Shown: one piece after another, positions 1-6,521 of the stretch
How the letters are laid out: each line of letters begins with the position of its first letter
Position numbering within the stretch: the stretch's first letter is position 1
Assembly (NCBI GenBank): GCA_902796985.1
Contig: CADBRC010000016.1
Span: forward strand, 1 to 8,987
Source: an uncultured Spirochaetaceae bacterium
GTDB lineage: Bacteria; Spirochaetota; Spirochaetia; Treponematales; Treponemataceae
DNA length: 8,987 bases
Reading direction: 5' to 3'
Translations under genes and position numbers: made by a program
Notes under the pieces: model-generated
Databases searched by the model: none
What the model was told of the DNA's origin: nothing
The model's input: the letters and a program-made list of their open reading frames with translations, nothing else

Positions 1-582
1 AACCCCTTCATCCCCTTTAACCGCAACGGGGTTCTTTTCCCGCGCAAGATAAACGGGAAGTTCGTCATGCTCAGCCGTCCTTCAGACTCCGGGCATACGC
101 CCTTCGGCGACATCCTTTTGAGCCAGAGCCCCGACCTGACTTTCTGGGGCCAGCACCGCCTGGTCATGCAGAAGGGCGGCAGTGCCTGGTGGCAGGGGGT
201 CAAGATTGGCTGTGGCCCCGCGCCGATTGAGACCGACGAGGGCTGGCTTATGTTCTATCACGGGGTTTCTTCCACCTGCTCCGGCTTTGTCTACTCTTTC
301 AGCGGGGCCATATTGGACAGGGACTGCCCGAGCAAGGTCCTGTACCGCTGCAGCCGCTACATGCTGACGCCGGAGGCCCCCTACGAGACGACGGGGTTCG
401 TTCCCAACGTCTGCTTCCCGGTCGCTACGCTCGCTGATCAGGCGACCGGCCGCATCGCGGTCTACTATGGAGCGGCGGATACGGTTGTTGCGCTCGCCTT
501 CTGCCAGCTGGATGAGGTTATGCAGTACATCAAGGATAACAACGAGCTGGTAGGCCACGACGGAGACGAGGGGCGCTTCTAG
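1..582 (+). CDS. GH130 family beta-mannoside phosphorylase, C-terminal part (5' end outside window)
   Basis: The reading frame is open from base 1 and ends at TAG 580-582, giving the last 193 residues of a protein whose start lies upstream. The fragment reads like the C-terminal half of glycoside hydrolase family 130 proteins, which fold as five-bladed beta-propellers. Recognisable blocks are [52 protein letters not shown] and the closing [21 protein letters not shown]130 enzymes split beta-mannosides with inorganic phosphate to release alpha-mannose 1-phosphate in the cytoplasm. The known acceptors differ (mannosyl-glucose, beta-1,4- or beta-1,2-mannooligosaccharides), and the specificity cannot be read from this fragment. 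The part that should carry the catalytic Asp is outside the window. The gene converges on the CPBP protease gene; the 24-base gap holds only a weak CCTT/AAGG hairpin at 586-600, not a clear terminator. Confidence 0.88.
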   Translation, partial: NPFIPFNRNGVLFPRKINGKFVMLSRPSDSGHTPFGDILLSQSPDLTFWGQHRLVMQKGGSAWWQGVKIGCGPAPIETDEGWLMFYHGVSSTCSGFVYSFSGAILDRDCPSKVLYRCSRYMLTPEAPYETTGFVPNVCFPVATLADQATGRIAVYYGAADTVVALAFCQLDEVMQYIKDNNELVGHDGDEGRF

Positions 583-606
583 GCTCCTTCCCGGGCAAGG
601 CCGGAG

Positions 607-1290
607 TCATGCCGGGGTCAGTGACGAGAAGAGCAGGAGGGTCATGTTGTAGCAGAAGTGGGCCGCCGTTCCGCAGAGTATGCCCCCGCTTTTCCTGTAG
701 CAGACCCTCAGGACTGTCCCGCAGAGCAGGGCGTTCGTGACTGCCAGCATCCCCAGGTAACGGTGGGAGAGGGCGAACACGATGATGCAGAACGCTTCAA
801 TCCCGGCGGCGAGGGGCTTTTTGTGCCCCTGGAACCATGTGTTTCCGGCCCTGTCCAGCAGGAGCAGGGGAATTTCCGGCAGGAACGCCCGGTACAGGCA
901 CTCCTCGTAGAATGCACCGCTGGCAAGGGCGGCGGTTGCCAGCAGCCACTGGCCGGCCCCGGCGATCGGGCGGGAGGCAGCCAGTGGCTCCCCCTGTCCG
1001 AGCAGCAGGCTCAGGACTGTTCCTCCCAGCTCCACCACTGCATAGGCCAGCATCAGGACCCCGAAGGTTACTGTGGCGATGGAGACTTTGCGGAAAGCGG
1101 GGCAGGGGGGGCGGGGAAGCTCCCTCCGCAGCTGGAAACAGAGCAGTATGGCTATGGCAAGGGTCTCCGCGTTGGCCAGGGAGAAGCGGGGGGCTGCCGG
1201 CGGATTCCCGGATGAAGCGGTCAGCAGCGGCGGCAGGGCCAAAATCAGAAAAATAAACAAAAATTCCGCAGAAAGATATTTCAATTTCAT
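607..1290 (-). CDS. CPBP-family (Rce1-like) intramembrane metalloprotease
   Basis: The 227-residue protein is very hydrophobic, with several likely membrane segments (about residues 8-25, 42-54, 70-97, 112-126, 162-175 and 178-197). It carries the three CPBP/Abi (Rce1-type) protease motifs in order: EExxxR as E129-E130-C-L-Y-R134, FxxxH as F172-A-L-S-H176, and HxxxN as H211-F-C-Y-N215. These Glu and His residues form the catalytic metal or water site in Rce1-type enzymes, so it looks catalytically intact. Bacterial CPBP proteins are membrane proteases of varied role (peptide maturation, bacteriocin self-protection, signalling), and the substrate here is unknown. The ATG at 1288-1290 is the only start that keeps the first membrane helix, but no clear Shine-Dalgarno sequence precedes it. 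It is transcribed away from the PilZ operon and converges on the GH130 gene. Confidence 0.85.
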   Translation of the reverse strand: MKLKYLSAEFLFIFLILALPPLLTASSGNPPAAPRFSLANAETLAIAILLCFQLRRELPRPPCPAFRKVSIATVTFGVLMLAYAVVELGGTVLSLLLGQGEPLAASRPIAGAGQWLLATAALASGAFYEECLYRAFLPEIPLLLLDRAGNTWFQGHKKPLAAGIEAFCIIVFALSHRYLGMLAVTNALLCGTVLRVCYRKSGGILCGTAAHFCYNMTLLLFSSLTPA

Positions 1291-1381
1291 TAAAAAGCTG
1301 GTAAACTATGTTATATATGGGGAGTGTTCCCCTTGGTGACGATACTATAGAGGAAAAGTAAAAAAGAGGGAAGGGGTCATT
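1291..1381. promoter_or_regulatory. Divergent intergenic control region with a perfect hairpin
   Basis: This 91-base A+T-richer gap separates the CPBP gene (leftward) from the PilZ operon (rightward) and must hold both start regions. A leftward -10 candidate is TATAAC (GTTATA on + at 1310-1315); a rightward candidate is TACTAT at 1343-1348. Neither has a convincing -35 box. Between them lies a perfect 5-bp inverted repeat, GGGGA (1319-1323) and TCCCC (1328-1332), closed by a GTGT loop. It could be a protein-binding site or an RNA hairpin. The promoter calls are tentative; the hairpin is directly visible. Confidence 0.4.
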
Positions 1382-1384
1382 TTG
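1366..1384 (+). promoter_or_regulatory. Ribosome binding site setting a TTG start for the PilZ gene
   Basis: A purine-rich GAGGGAAGGGG stretch (1366-1376) stands five bases before the TTG at 1382-1384. No in-frame ATG or GTG fits the membrane anchor as well, so this site decides the start. A TTG start with a strong Shine-Dalgarno often means moderated translation. Confidence 0.7.
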
Positions 1385-2548
1385 AACGTAAAAGCCGTTT
1401 TGCTCATTATTTTCATCGTAATCCTTGTGATTGTCGGGTTGCTCAGGCTCATATCTATATTCAGCGAGAAGATAGCCTTTTATTCATACGGACGGGAGAA
1501 CGGATTCAGGTTCTCTGAGACGGGCATTATATGGAAGACCGTTAAGAAGTTGGGAATCTTGGATCCTTTGTCCCTGTATGAGTCCATCCCGACGCTGAAC
1601 AGGGTCATCGCGATGGTTCTGTCTGAGTTGAGGCGGGAGGGGGCTTCTGCGACCGGCGGCCAGGTGCTCGTGTCCAAGCTGAACAAGCTCAGGACCAAAG
1701 TTGCGCTTGAGGGGGACGAGAACTCCCGCATTCAGACGACTGCTGCGCTTGAGTCCGGACAGAGGCTTTCCGTCATATTCCCCGGCAGAGGGGTCTATTC
1801 GTCCATCGTCCTGAACAACGGCCGCAGGATAGAGATAGAGCTTCCTAAGAAAATCCTGCGGGTCGGTTCGTCGTCTAAGAGCGAGATTCTGCCCCCGAAT
1901 CAGTGGAAGGGCAAGACTGTTACCGTCTACATGTGGCGTAAGGGGGATGCCTGCTATGCCTTCGATACGACTGTGGACGACTCCGGCTCTTTTGAGGGCA
2001 AGCCCTGCATCATGCTGAACCATACGGGCAAACTGGACAGGATTCAGAAGCGTCAGGCTGTCCGCTGCAGCTGCAGCATAGACGCGTTCCTCTTCCTGAT
2101 AAAGTCCTCGGACATAGACTACTCCAAGGTTGATCCTGAGGCTGACGGAGCGAAGTGTGTCCTTGAGGATGTCAGTGAATCCGGTGCCCTTATCTGTCTT
2201 CCCGGCAAGGCGAAGTCAAACATGAGGATAAAGATTCAGTTCGCCATCGGCAGCACGACGATAATGATGTTCGGCATAGTCCGTTCCGTGGAGTTCAACA
2301 AGGAGAAGAACGAGTCCAAACTGCATTTCGAGTGCACCTACATCGATGACGATATGCGGAACACCCTGCTCAACTACATTTACAACCGCCTGTCCTTGGG
2401 CGACACGGCGGGAACTGTGAAGGAGGAGAAGAAAGACGCCGAGCTGGAAGCCGACGCAAATCTCCTTGACGAGATTTCCTCAGCCGCCGAACTTGCAGAG
2501 AAAACTGAGGCCGTGCAGCGCAATAAGGCCGGAGGGCTCGACCTGTAA
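1382..2548 (+). CDS. Membrane-anchored PilZ-domain protein (predicted c-di-GMP receptor, YcgR-like)
   Basis: The 388-residue protein begins with one hydrophobic helix (about residues 4-27) that probably anchors it in the inner membrane with the rest in the cytoplasm. Residues about 126-215 form a beta-rich region like the N-terminal half of YcgR proteins. The PilZ domain follows (about 220-335) with both c-di-GMP-binding motifs: RxxxR as R224-Q-A-V-R228, and DxSxxG as D263-V-S265-E-S-G268. The last 50 residues are a charged Lys/Glu-rich tail with helix or coiled-coil character. PilZ proteins bind cyclic di-GMP and pass the signal to motility, adhesion or envelope machines. With both motifs intact, binding is likely; the output partner is unknown. 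It opens an operon: the HEAT-repeat gene starts 20 bases after its stop and ComEC follows. Translation starts at TTG 1382. Confidence 0.85.
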   Translation: MNVKAVLLIIFIVILVIVGLLRLISIFSEKIAFYSYGRENGFRFSETGIIWKTVKKLGILDPLSLYESIPTLNRVIAMVLSELRREGASATGGQVLVSKLNKLRTKVALEGDENSRIQTTAALESGQRLSVIFPGRGVYSSIVLNNGRRIEIELPKKILRVGSSSKSEILPPNQWKGKTVTVYMWRKGDACYAFDTTVDDSGSFEGKPCIMLNHTGKLDRIQKRQAVRCSCSIDAFLFLIKSSDIDYSKVDPEADGAKCVLEDVSESGALICLPGKAKSNMRIKIQFAIGSTTIMMFGIVRSVEFNKEKNESKLHFECTYIDDDMRNTLLNYIYNRLSLGDTAGTVKEEKKDAELEADANLLDEISSAAELAEKTEAVQRNKAGGLDL

Positions 2549-2567
2549 CCCTGCGCCGGGGAGGGAT

Positions 2568-3749
2568 ATGGCGGGAAAAAGCTTCGTCGCATCTGCACTT
2601 CTGTTTTTCCTTCTCGGCAGCCTTTCTCCTGCCTCCTCATACAAGAAGAATTTCCTTAAAGGCAATATCTCTGACAAAGTCCAGGCGGTGGGGGAGGCTG
2701 CATCGTCCGGTGACAATATCTTCCTGGCTAGGGCCGTGGACTACGCCCTTTCCCTGCATGATGAGCTCGGAGACGACGGGGATTTGGACCTGCTGATGGA
2801 GCGGGCCGCCGCATCCCTTAATCTGAGCAGCCTTCCTCCGGAGAAACGGGAGGCTGCTTCCAGGAGTCTGGGACGGGCGTTCAAGGATTTCTCTTCCCCG
2901 GCTGTCCGTCTTGCGGTGCTGGATTCCCTGTCCTCGGATTTCAGTCCGGAAAGCCTGGAGATTGTAAACTCCTTTGTCGCGGAACGGGTGCAGGAGGCGG
3001 CTGACAATCCCGGCAGGGATACGATGGATGCCCTTGTGAAGAAGTGCCTCCTCGTCATGAAAAATAGCGGTAACCGCATTTCGTTCAACATCCTTTTCAT
3101 CGCGGACCTGATGGATGTCTGGAGTGCGTACAGGGAGCTTCTGGAGGATTCCTATGCGCCCCTGGCTGCCGGGGCCGAAAGCGAGATTCTGAAGATAACG
3201 GACAGTGCGGGCGTAACCCAGCGGCTGAAGATTCTTGGCATCATAGACTCCAATAAAAAAATTTCAAAAAAAACGAAGGGTAAAGTTGCGGAAAAGATGC
3301 TTCTCGAACAGATAAATACTGCGAGGGACAACAACGGTGTTTTTTCCTCCGAGGAGGATGCCCTGCTGTACGTGCGTTCCGTCTCGCTTGCCGCCGCTTG
3401 CCGCTGGACCAGATGTGCCCAGGACATTGCGGATGCTTTCCCCCTGGCCTGCAAGAGCTACGGCTGGAGGCTGCTCGGCACGGACGGATTCTGCGCGTTG
3501 ATACGTGATATGGCCCAGGTCTCATGTCCTGACACGGGCCGTTACCTTTCCAAATACCTTGATTCCCTCAACAAGGACATGGAGTCGGGGGCTGCCCCCG
3601 AGGAAGCCGTCGTGCTTTCCGTAATCAAGGCTTTGGGAGGTCTGGGGGACAAGGCCGCGTTTGACTACCTTCTCTATGCGACATACCTGGATTATCCGAG
3701 TGATGTCACGGATGAGGCCCGCCTTGCCCTCGCAAAATTGAAGTGGTAA
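2568..3749 (+). CDS. Secreted or periplasmic HEAT-repeat-like protein of unknown function
   Basis: I chose the ATG at 2568 because it is preceded by GGGGAGGG (2558-2565) and opens a typical signal peptide: positive M-A-G-K, a hydrophobic core at about residues 6-18, and a likely signal peptidase I site near PASS|Y at residue 24. No lipobox Cys is present. The open frame extends back to 2466, but that would bury the signal peptide and overlap the PilZ gene. The mature part of the 393-residue protein is nearly all alpha-helical. The last 45-50 residues (ALGGLGDKAAFDYLLYATYL followed by an EARLALAKL helix) look like a HEAT/ARM-type repeat, and earlier helices (about 95-125) may be degenerate copies. 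Such proteins are usually scaffolds; no catalytic motif is seen. It sits between a PilZ receptor and ComEC, its stop overlapping the ComEC start. Two A-runs lie mid-gene at 3255-3273. Confidence 0.75.
   Translation: MAGKSFVASALLFFLLGSLSPASSYKKNFLKGNISDKVQAVGEAASSGDNIFLARAVDYALSLHDELGDDGDLDLLMERAAASLNLSSLPPEKREAASRSLGRAFKDFSSPAVRLAVLDSLSSDFSPESLEIVNSFVAERVQEAADNPGRDTMDALVKKCLLVMKNSGNRISFNILFIADLMDVWSAYRELLEDSYAPLAAGAESEILKITDSAGVTQRLKILGIIDSNKKISKKTKGKVAEKMLLEQINTARDNNGVFSSEEDALLYVRSVSLAAACRWTRCAQDIADAFPLACKSYGWRLLGTDGFCALIRDMAQVSCPDTGRYLSKYLDSLNKDMESGAAPEEAVVLSVIKALGGLGDKAAFDYLLYATYLDYPSDVTDEARLALAKLKW
3255..3273 (+). repeat. Paired homopolymer A-runs (A7 and A8) inside the HEAT-repeat gene
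   Basis: A7 at 3255-3261 and A8 at 3266-3273 are separated by TTTC and encode a KKISKK stretch in a G+C-rich gene. Gain of one A would create a TAA at 3281-3283; loss of one would lead to TAA at 3313-3315. Either change cuts the protein near residue 240-250 of 393. This is a visible slippage-prone tract; whether it slips is not known. Confidence 0.6.
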
Positions 3750-4993
3750 AAACAAATCCCGTTCTCTTGGTGGCCCTGTTTTTGGCCGCCCTCATCTACT
3801 GTGGTGCCGTTCCTGTTAAGGAGTCCGGCGTCTATGGCTCTCTTGTCTCCTTGCCGTCGGTAGACTTGCTGGAATGCCGGCTGTGCTCCAGTCCGGCCAG
3901 GCTGTCCGGCGGGCCGGGGGCGGCATACGGCTGCCGGGCGGAGGTCCTCCGCTCCTCTGGCAGCTTTCCGGGCGGCTCCGTCTCCAGCGAGGCCCGGGGC
4001 TGCATCTCCCTGTCCCTGCCCGCCGTTTTGGTGGAATCCCTCTATCCCGGCCGCCTGTATTCCAAGGCTGGCAATTCCTTTCTGCTGGAGACAGGGGCAT
4101 CCTTCCGCTTTACCGGCCGATGGAATGCGAAGAAAGGCCTTTTTGAGGTACGCGGAGCCGAGGACTTGGGCTGGGGGAAAGGCCTCCTGCCTGTCCTCTT
4201 CCGTCTCCGTGCCGTTGCCAGGCTGTACTTCAGGCGGCTCGTCGCCTCATGGGGAAGGGCCGGCGGCCTTGTCCTTGCCCTGCTGTCCGGTTCGCGGGAG
4301 TACCTGGATGCGGACATGTCGGAGCTTTTCCGCAGGGCGGGACTCTCGCACGTGCTTGCCCTGAGCGGGATGCACCTGTCTTTCTTCTCGTCCTTCTTTT
4401 CCTGCTTTACGGGGCGGGGACGGGGCTTTTTGCCCGTACTGCTCGGCATATCCTGCTTTGTCTTCTTTGCAGGGCTTTCCCCCTCCCTGTTCAGGGCCTT
4501 TCTCTTTGTCATCCTCTTGTCCTCCTGTACCCGCCTGCATGTTCCCGGCGCAGACGGCAGGACGGTTATGGGGGCTGTGTTCCTGCTCCATGTCCTTTTG
4601 CGCCCGGCTGACGTACAGACGGCTGCGTTCATGCTGTCTTACGCGGCCGTCGCGGGCATCCTCTTTCTGTCTGCCCCCGTCGAACGCCGCCTTGCCCCCT
4701 TCCTGCCGCCTGCGCTTGCATCGCCGCTTTCGGCCTCGCTCTCCGCATTTACAGCGACAGCCCCTGTCTCATTTTGTCTTTTCGGCTGCATCGCCCCGGC
4801 TGGAATCATCGCGAGCGTCGTCGTGTCGCCCCTTATCGGCCTCTTTATGGCGGCCTCCCTTGTTTCCGTCGTGGCGGGCCTGGCCTTTCCTCCCCTTGTC
4901 CCCCTCTGCTCCTTCGTGCTGAACCAGCTTTTCTTCCTGATTGAAAAGCTTGCGGCATTCTTCGCCCTTTTCCCCAGGATCGGCATGGGCTGA
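3743..4993 (+). CDS. comEC: ComEC/Rec2-type competence protein, short form (DNA channel without metallo-beta-lactamase domain)
   Basis: The GTG at 3743 overlaps the HEAT-gene stop (TAA 3747-3749), which suggests translational coupling; no good Shine-Dalgarno is seen, and GTG 3770 is an alternative start. Of the 416 residues, the first ~20 form a membrane helix. Residues about 30-145 resemble the small beta-rich N-terminal domain of ComEC and hold several cysteines (C45, C48, C64, C87) that could form disulfides. The competence domain follows with its hallmark ALLSGSRE (179-186) and RRAGLSHVLALSGMHLS (197-213), then further membrane helices including GLSPSLFRAFL (244-254) and MLSYAAVAGIL (297-307). 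ComEC is the inner-membrane pore for single-stranded DNA during natural transformation. Full-length ComEC is about 700-800 residues with a C-terminal metallo-beta-lactamase-like domain; that domain is absent here and no frame downstream continues it. The family call is firm; a role in DNA uptake is inferred. Confidence 0.87.
   Translation: MVKTNPVLLVALFLAALIYCGAVPVKESGVYGSLVSLPSVDLLECRLCSSPARLSGGPGAAYGCRAEVLRSSGSFPGGSVSSEARGCISLSLPAVLVESLYPGRLYSKAGNSFLLETGASFRFTGRWNAKKGLFEVRGAEDLGWGKGLLPVLFRLRAVARLYFRRLVASWGRAGGLVLALLSGSREYLDADMSELFRRAGLSHVLALSGMHLSFFSSFFSCFTGRGRGFLPVLLGISCFVFFAGLSPSLFRAFLFVILLSSCTRLHVPGADGRTVMGAVFLLHVLLRPADVQTAAFMLSYAAVAGILFLSAPVERRLAPFLPPALASPLSASLSAFTATAPVSFCLFGCIAPAGIIASVVVSPLIGLFMAASLVSVVAGLAFPPLVPLCSFVLNQLFFLIEKLAAFFALFPRIGMG
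4926..4950. repeat. 8-bp perfect inverted repeat near the 3' end of comEC
   Basis: AGCTTTTC (4926-4933) and GAAAAGCT (4943-4950) are exact reverse complements with a 9-base spacer. They lie inside the comEC coding sequence about 45 bases before the stop. No T-run follows directly, although a TTTTT (4999-5003) and pyrimidine tract lie further on. It may be chance or a weak 3' RNA structure. Confidence 0.35.
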
Positions 4994-5040
4994 AACAGTT
5001 TTTCCTTTTCTTTTCGTTCCCGCTGCCTTATAATGGGGGT
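4994..5040 (+). promoter_or_regulatory. Promoter with TATAAT box 6 bases before the FAD gene start (possible leaderless transcript)
   Basis: The 47-base gap between comEC and the FAD gene is a pyrimidine-rich tract (TTTTT at 4999-5003 and more T-runs) followed by an exact consensus -10, TATAAT, at 5029-5034. The -35 region is T-rich without a good TTGACA. Transcription normally starts about 7 bases after the -10, which would put the +1 at or next to the ATG at 5041. The GGGGG at 5035-5039 is only one base from the ATG, too close for a normal Shine-Dalgarno. Together this points to a leaderless mRNA, as inference. Confidence 0.5.
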
Positions 5041-6420
5041 ATGACTTATGACGTTATCATTGTTGGCGCGGGGCCGGGAGGAATTTTCTCGGCATATGAG
5101 CTTGTCAAGAACAGGCCCGGGCTGAAAATCGCCGTATTCGAGGCTGGCGGCCCCCTGGAGAAGCGGAAGTGTCCCATAAACGGGACGACGGTCAAGAGCT
5201 GCATCAAGTGCAAGACCTGCTCCATAATGAGCGGCTTTGGCGGGGCAGGGGCATTCTCCGACGGCAAGTACAACATCACGAACGACTTCGGCGGGACCCT
5301 TTACGCTCATGTCGGCAAGAAGAAGGCCCTTTCCCTCATGCAGTACGTGGACGAGATAAACCTCTCCCACGGCGGGGAGGGGACGCGGCTCTACTCTACC
5401 GGAGGAACCAAGTACAAGAAGATATGCATGCAGAACAAGCTGAACCTTCTGGATGCGAGCGTCCGTCACCTGGGGACGGACATAAACTATGTTGTCCTGC
5501 AGAAACTCTATGAGGAGCTCAAGGACAAGGTATCCTTTTTCTTCTACACCCCGATAACGCGGATTGAACGGGCGGGGAAAGGCTATGCCGTCAAGTGGAA
5601 GGGGGAGGGATGCGAGATGGATGCCTCCTGCGAGAGCTGCATTGTGTCGGTCGGACGGAGCGGCAGTCATTGGCTGGCCGGGGTGTGTTCCGAGCTCGGC
5701 ATTCCAACCAAGTCCAATAGGGTGGACATCGGCGTGCGCGTGGAGCTGCCTGCCGTTATCTTTGAGGATATTACGAGCGAACTGTACGAGGGCAAAATCG
5801 TCTACCGGACGGAGAAGTTTGAGGATCAGGTGCGCACCTTCTGCATGAATCCTCACGGAATTGTCGTCAACGAGAACACGAACGGCATTATCACCGTTAA
5901 CGGCCATTCCTTTGAGGATCCGTCCAAGAAAACTGACAACACGAATTTTGCCCTGCTGGTCTCACAGGCTTTCTCCGAGCCCTTTAAAGACAGCAACAGC
6001 TACGGGGAAAGCATTGCCCGCCTGTCCAACATGCTTGGCGGCGGGGTCCTGGTACAGCGCTTCGGCGATCTGGAGCGGGGGCGGCGCAGTACGGTGGAGC
6101 GGCTGGAGGAAGGAAATGTCCGGGGAACCCTCGCGGCTGCCCCCGGCGACCTGAGTTTGGTCCTGCCCAAGCGCATTCTGGACGGAATCATCGAGATGAT
6201 CCATGCTCTGGACAAAATTGCCCCGGGTACGGCGAACGACGACACCCTGCTCTACGGGGTTGAGGTCAAGTTCTACAATATGGAAGTGGAGATTGACGAG
6301 AATCTGGAGAGCAAGTACAAGGGGCTCTATATCATCGGCGACGGGTCTGGCGTGACCCATTCGCTTTCCCATGCTTCCGCGAGCGGTGTTCATGTCGCTG
6401 ACAGGATTTGCGGCCTGTAA
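5041..6420 (+). CDS. FAD-dependent dehydrogenase of the COG2509 type with a four-cysteine cluster
   Basis: The 459-residue protein starts with a Rossmann FAD-binding motif, VIIVGAGPGG (G9, G11, G14), with the ribose-binding acidic residue at E34 (AVFEAGG). It ends with a second FAD-contact block, GLYIIGDGSGVTHSLSHASA. After the N-terminal fold come four cysteines, C44-x9-C54-x2-C57-x2-C60, then a GFGGAGAFSDGKYN block (65-78); this order is characteristic of the uncharacterised COG2509 FAD-dependent dehydrogenases. The cysteines could hold an Fe-S cluster or a metal, but that is inference. The substrate is unknown. The protein lacks an obvious signal peptide and is presumably cytoplasmic. It has its own -10 box and probably starts a transcription unit separate from the comEC operon. 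Mrp and Dus follow on the same strand after 101 bases. Length and motifs look complete. Confidence 0.85.
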   Translation: MTYDVIIVGAGPGGIFSAYELVKNRPGLKIAVFEAGGPLEKRKCPINGTTVKSCIKCKTCSIMSGFGGAGAFSDGKYNITNDFGGTLYAHVGKKKALSLMQYVDEINLSHGGEGTRLYSTGGTKYKKICMQNKLNLLDASVRHLGTDINYVVLQKLYEELKDKVSFFFYTPITRIERAGKGYAVKWKGEGCEMDASCESCIVSVGRSGSHWLAGVCSELGIPTKSNRVDIGVRVELPAVIFEDITSELYEGKIVYRTEKFEDQVRTFCMNPHGIVVNENTNGIITVNGHSFEDPSKKTDNTNFALLVSQAFSEPFKDSNSYGESIARLSNMLGGGVLVQRFGDLERGRRSTVERLEEGNVRGTLAAAPGDLSLVLPKRILDGIIEMIHALDKIAPGTANDDTLLYGVEVKFYNMEVEIDENLESKYKGLYIIGDGSGVTHSLSHASASGVHVADRICGL

Positions 6421-6424
6421 CATC

Positions 6425-6461
6425 GGCGTTGCCAGGCGTTGCCGGCGTTGCCCGGCTTGCC
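6425..6461. repeat. GGCGTTGCC short tandem repeat (three exact copies plus one imperfect)
   Basis: GGCGTTGCC occurs at 6425-6433, 6435-6443 and 6444-6452, and a shortened copy GGCTTGCC at 6454-6461; single extra bases (A6434, C6453) separate some copies. Each unit has self-complementary ends (GGC...GCC). GCCGG (6441-6445) can also pair with CCGGC (6452-6456) around a 6-base loop. It begins four bases after the FAD gene stop. No T-run follows, so it is not a standard intrinsic terminator. Confidence 0.6.
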
Positions 6462-6486
6462 GTTTGCGGGCAGAAATCAGTATTAT
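6457..6486 (+). promoter_or_regulatory. Candidate sigma-70 type promoter for mrp-dus
   Basis: TTGCCG at 6457-6462 and TATTAT at 6481-6486 are spaced 18 bases apart, a reasonable -35/-10 pair; the overlapping TATAGT at 6484-6489 is an alternative -10. The -35 element would lie in the last copy of the 9-base tandem repeat. The local sequence changes sharply from G+C-rich to A+T-rich here, as expected for a start region. Confidence 0.45.
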
Positions 6487-6508
6487 AGTTGATATAGAAG
6501 ATATTTTT

Positions 6509-6514
6509 AGGGGG
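6509..6514 (+). promoter_or_regulatory. Strong ribosome binding site of mrp
   Basis: AGGGGG stands seven bases before the ATG at 6522, in an A+T-rich leader. It fixes the start so that the cysteine-rich N-terminal extension of Mrp is part of the protein. Confidence 0.7.
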
Positions 6515-6521
6515 AAATACG

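Noticed and set aside
583..606. Possible terminator between GH130 and the CPBP gene
   Set aside because: Only a 4-bp CCTT/AAGG stem is present, with no T-run on either strand.
2466..2567. Upstream extension of the HEAT-repeat gene to ATG 2466
   Set aside because: The extra 34 residues overlap the PilZ gene, lack signal-peptide character and would bury the real signal peptide; ATG 2568 has a good ribosome binding site.
4042..4632. 196-codon minus-strand frame opposite comEC
   Set aside because: The translation is Arg/Lys/Pro-rich low-complexity sequence of the kind made by reading a hydrophobic gene backwards.
4972..5010. Possible intrinsic terminator at the end of comEC (CCCA/TGGG stem at 4973-4989, then TTTTT at 4999-5003)
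   Set aside because: The stem is only 4 bp with a 9-base loop and the T-run starts nine bases later, too far for a standard terminator.
4639..5907. 422-codon open frame on the minus strand across the comEC end and the FAD gene start
   Set aside because: It is antisense to two well-recognised proteins, crosses their intergenic gap and promoter, and its translation resembles no family; long antisense frames are common in G+C-rich codon-biased genes.
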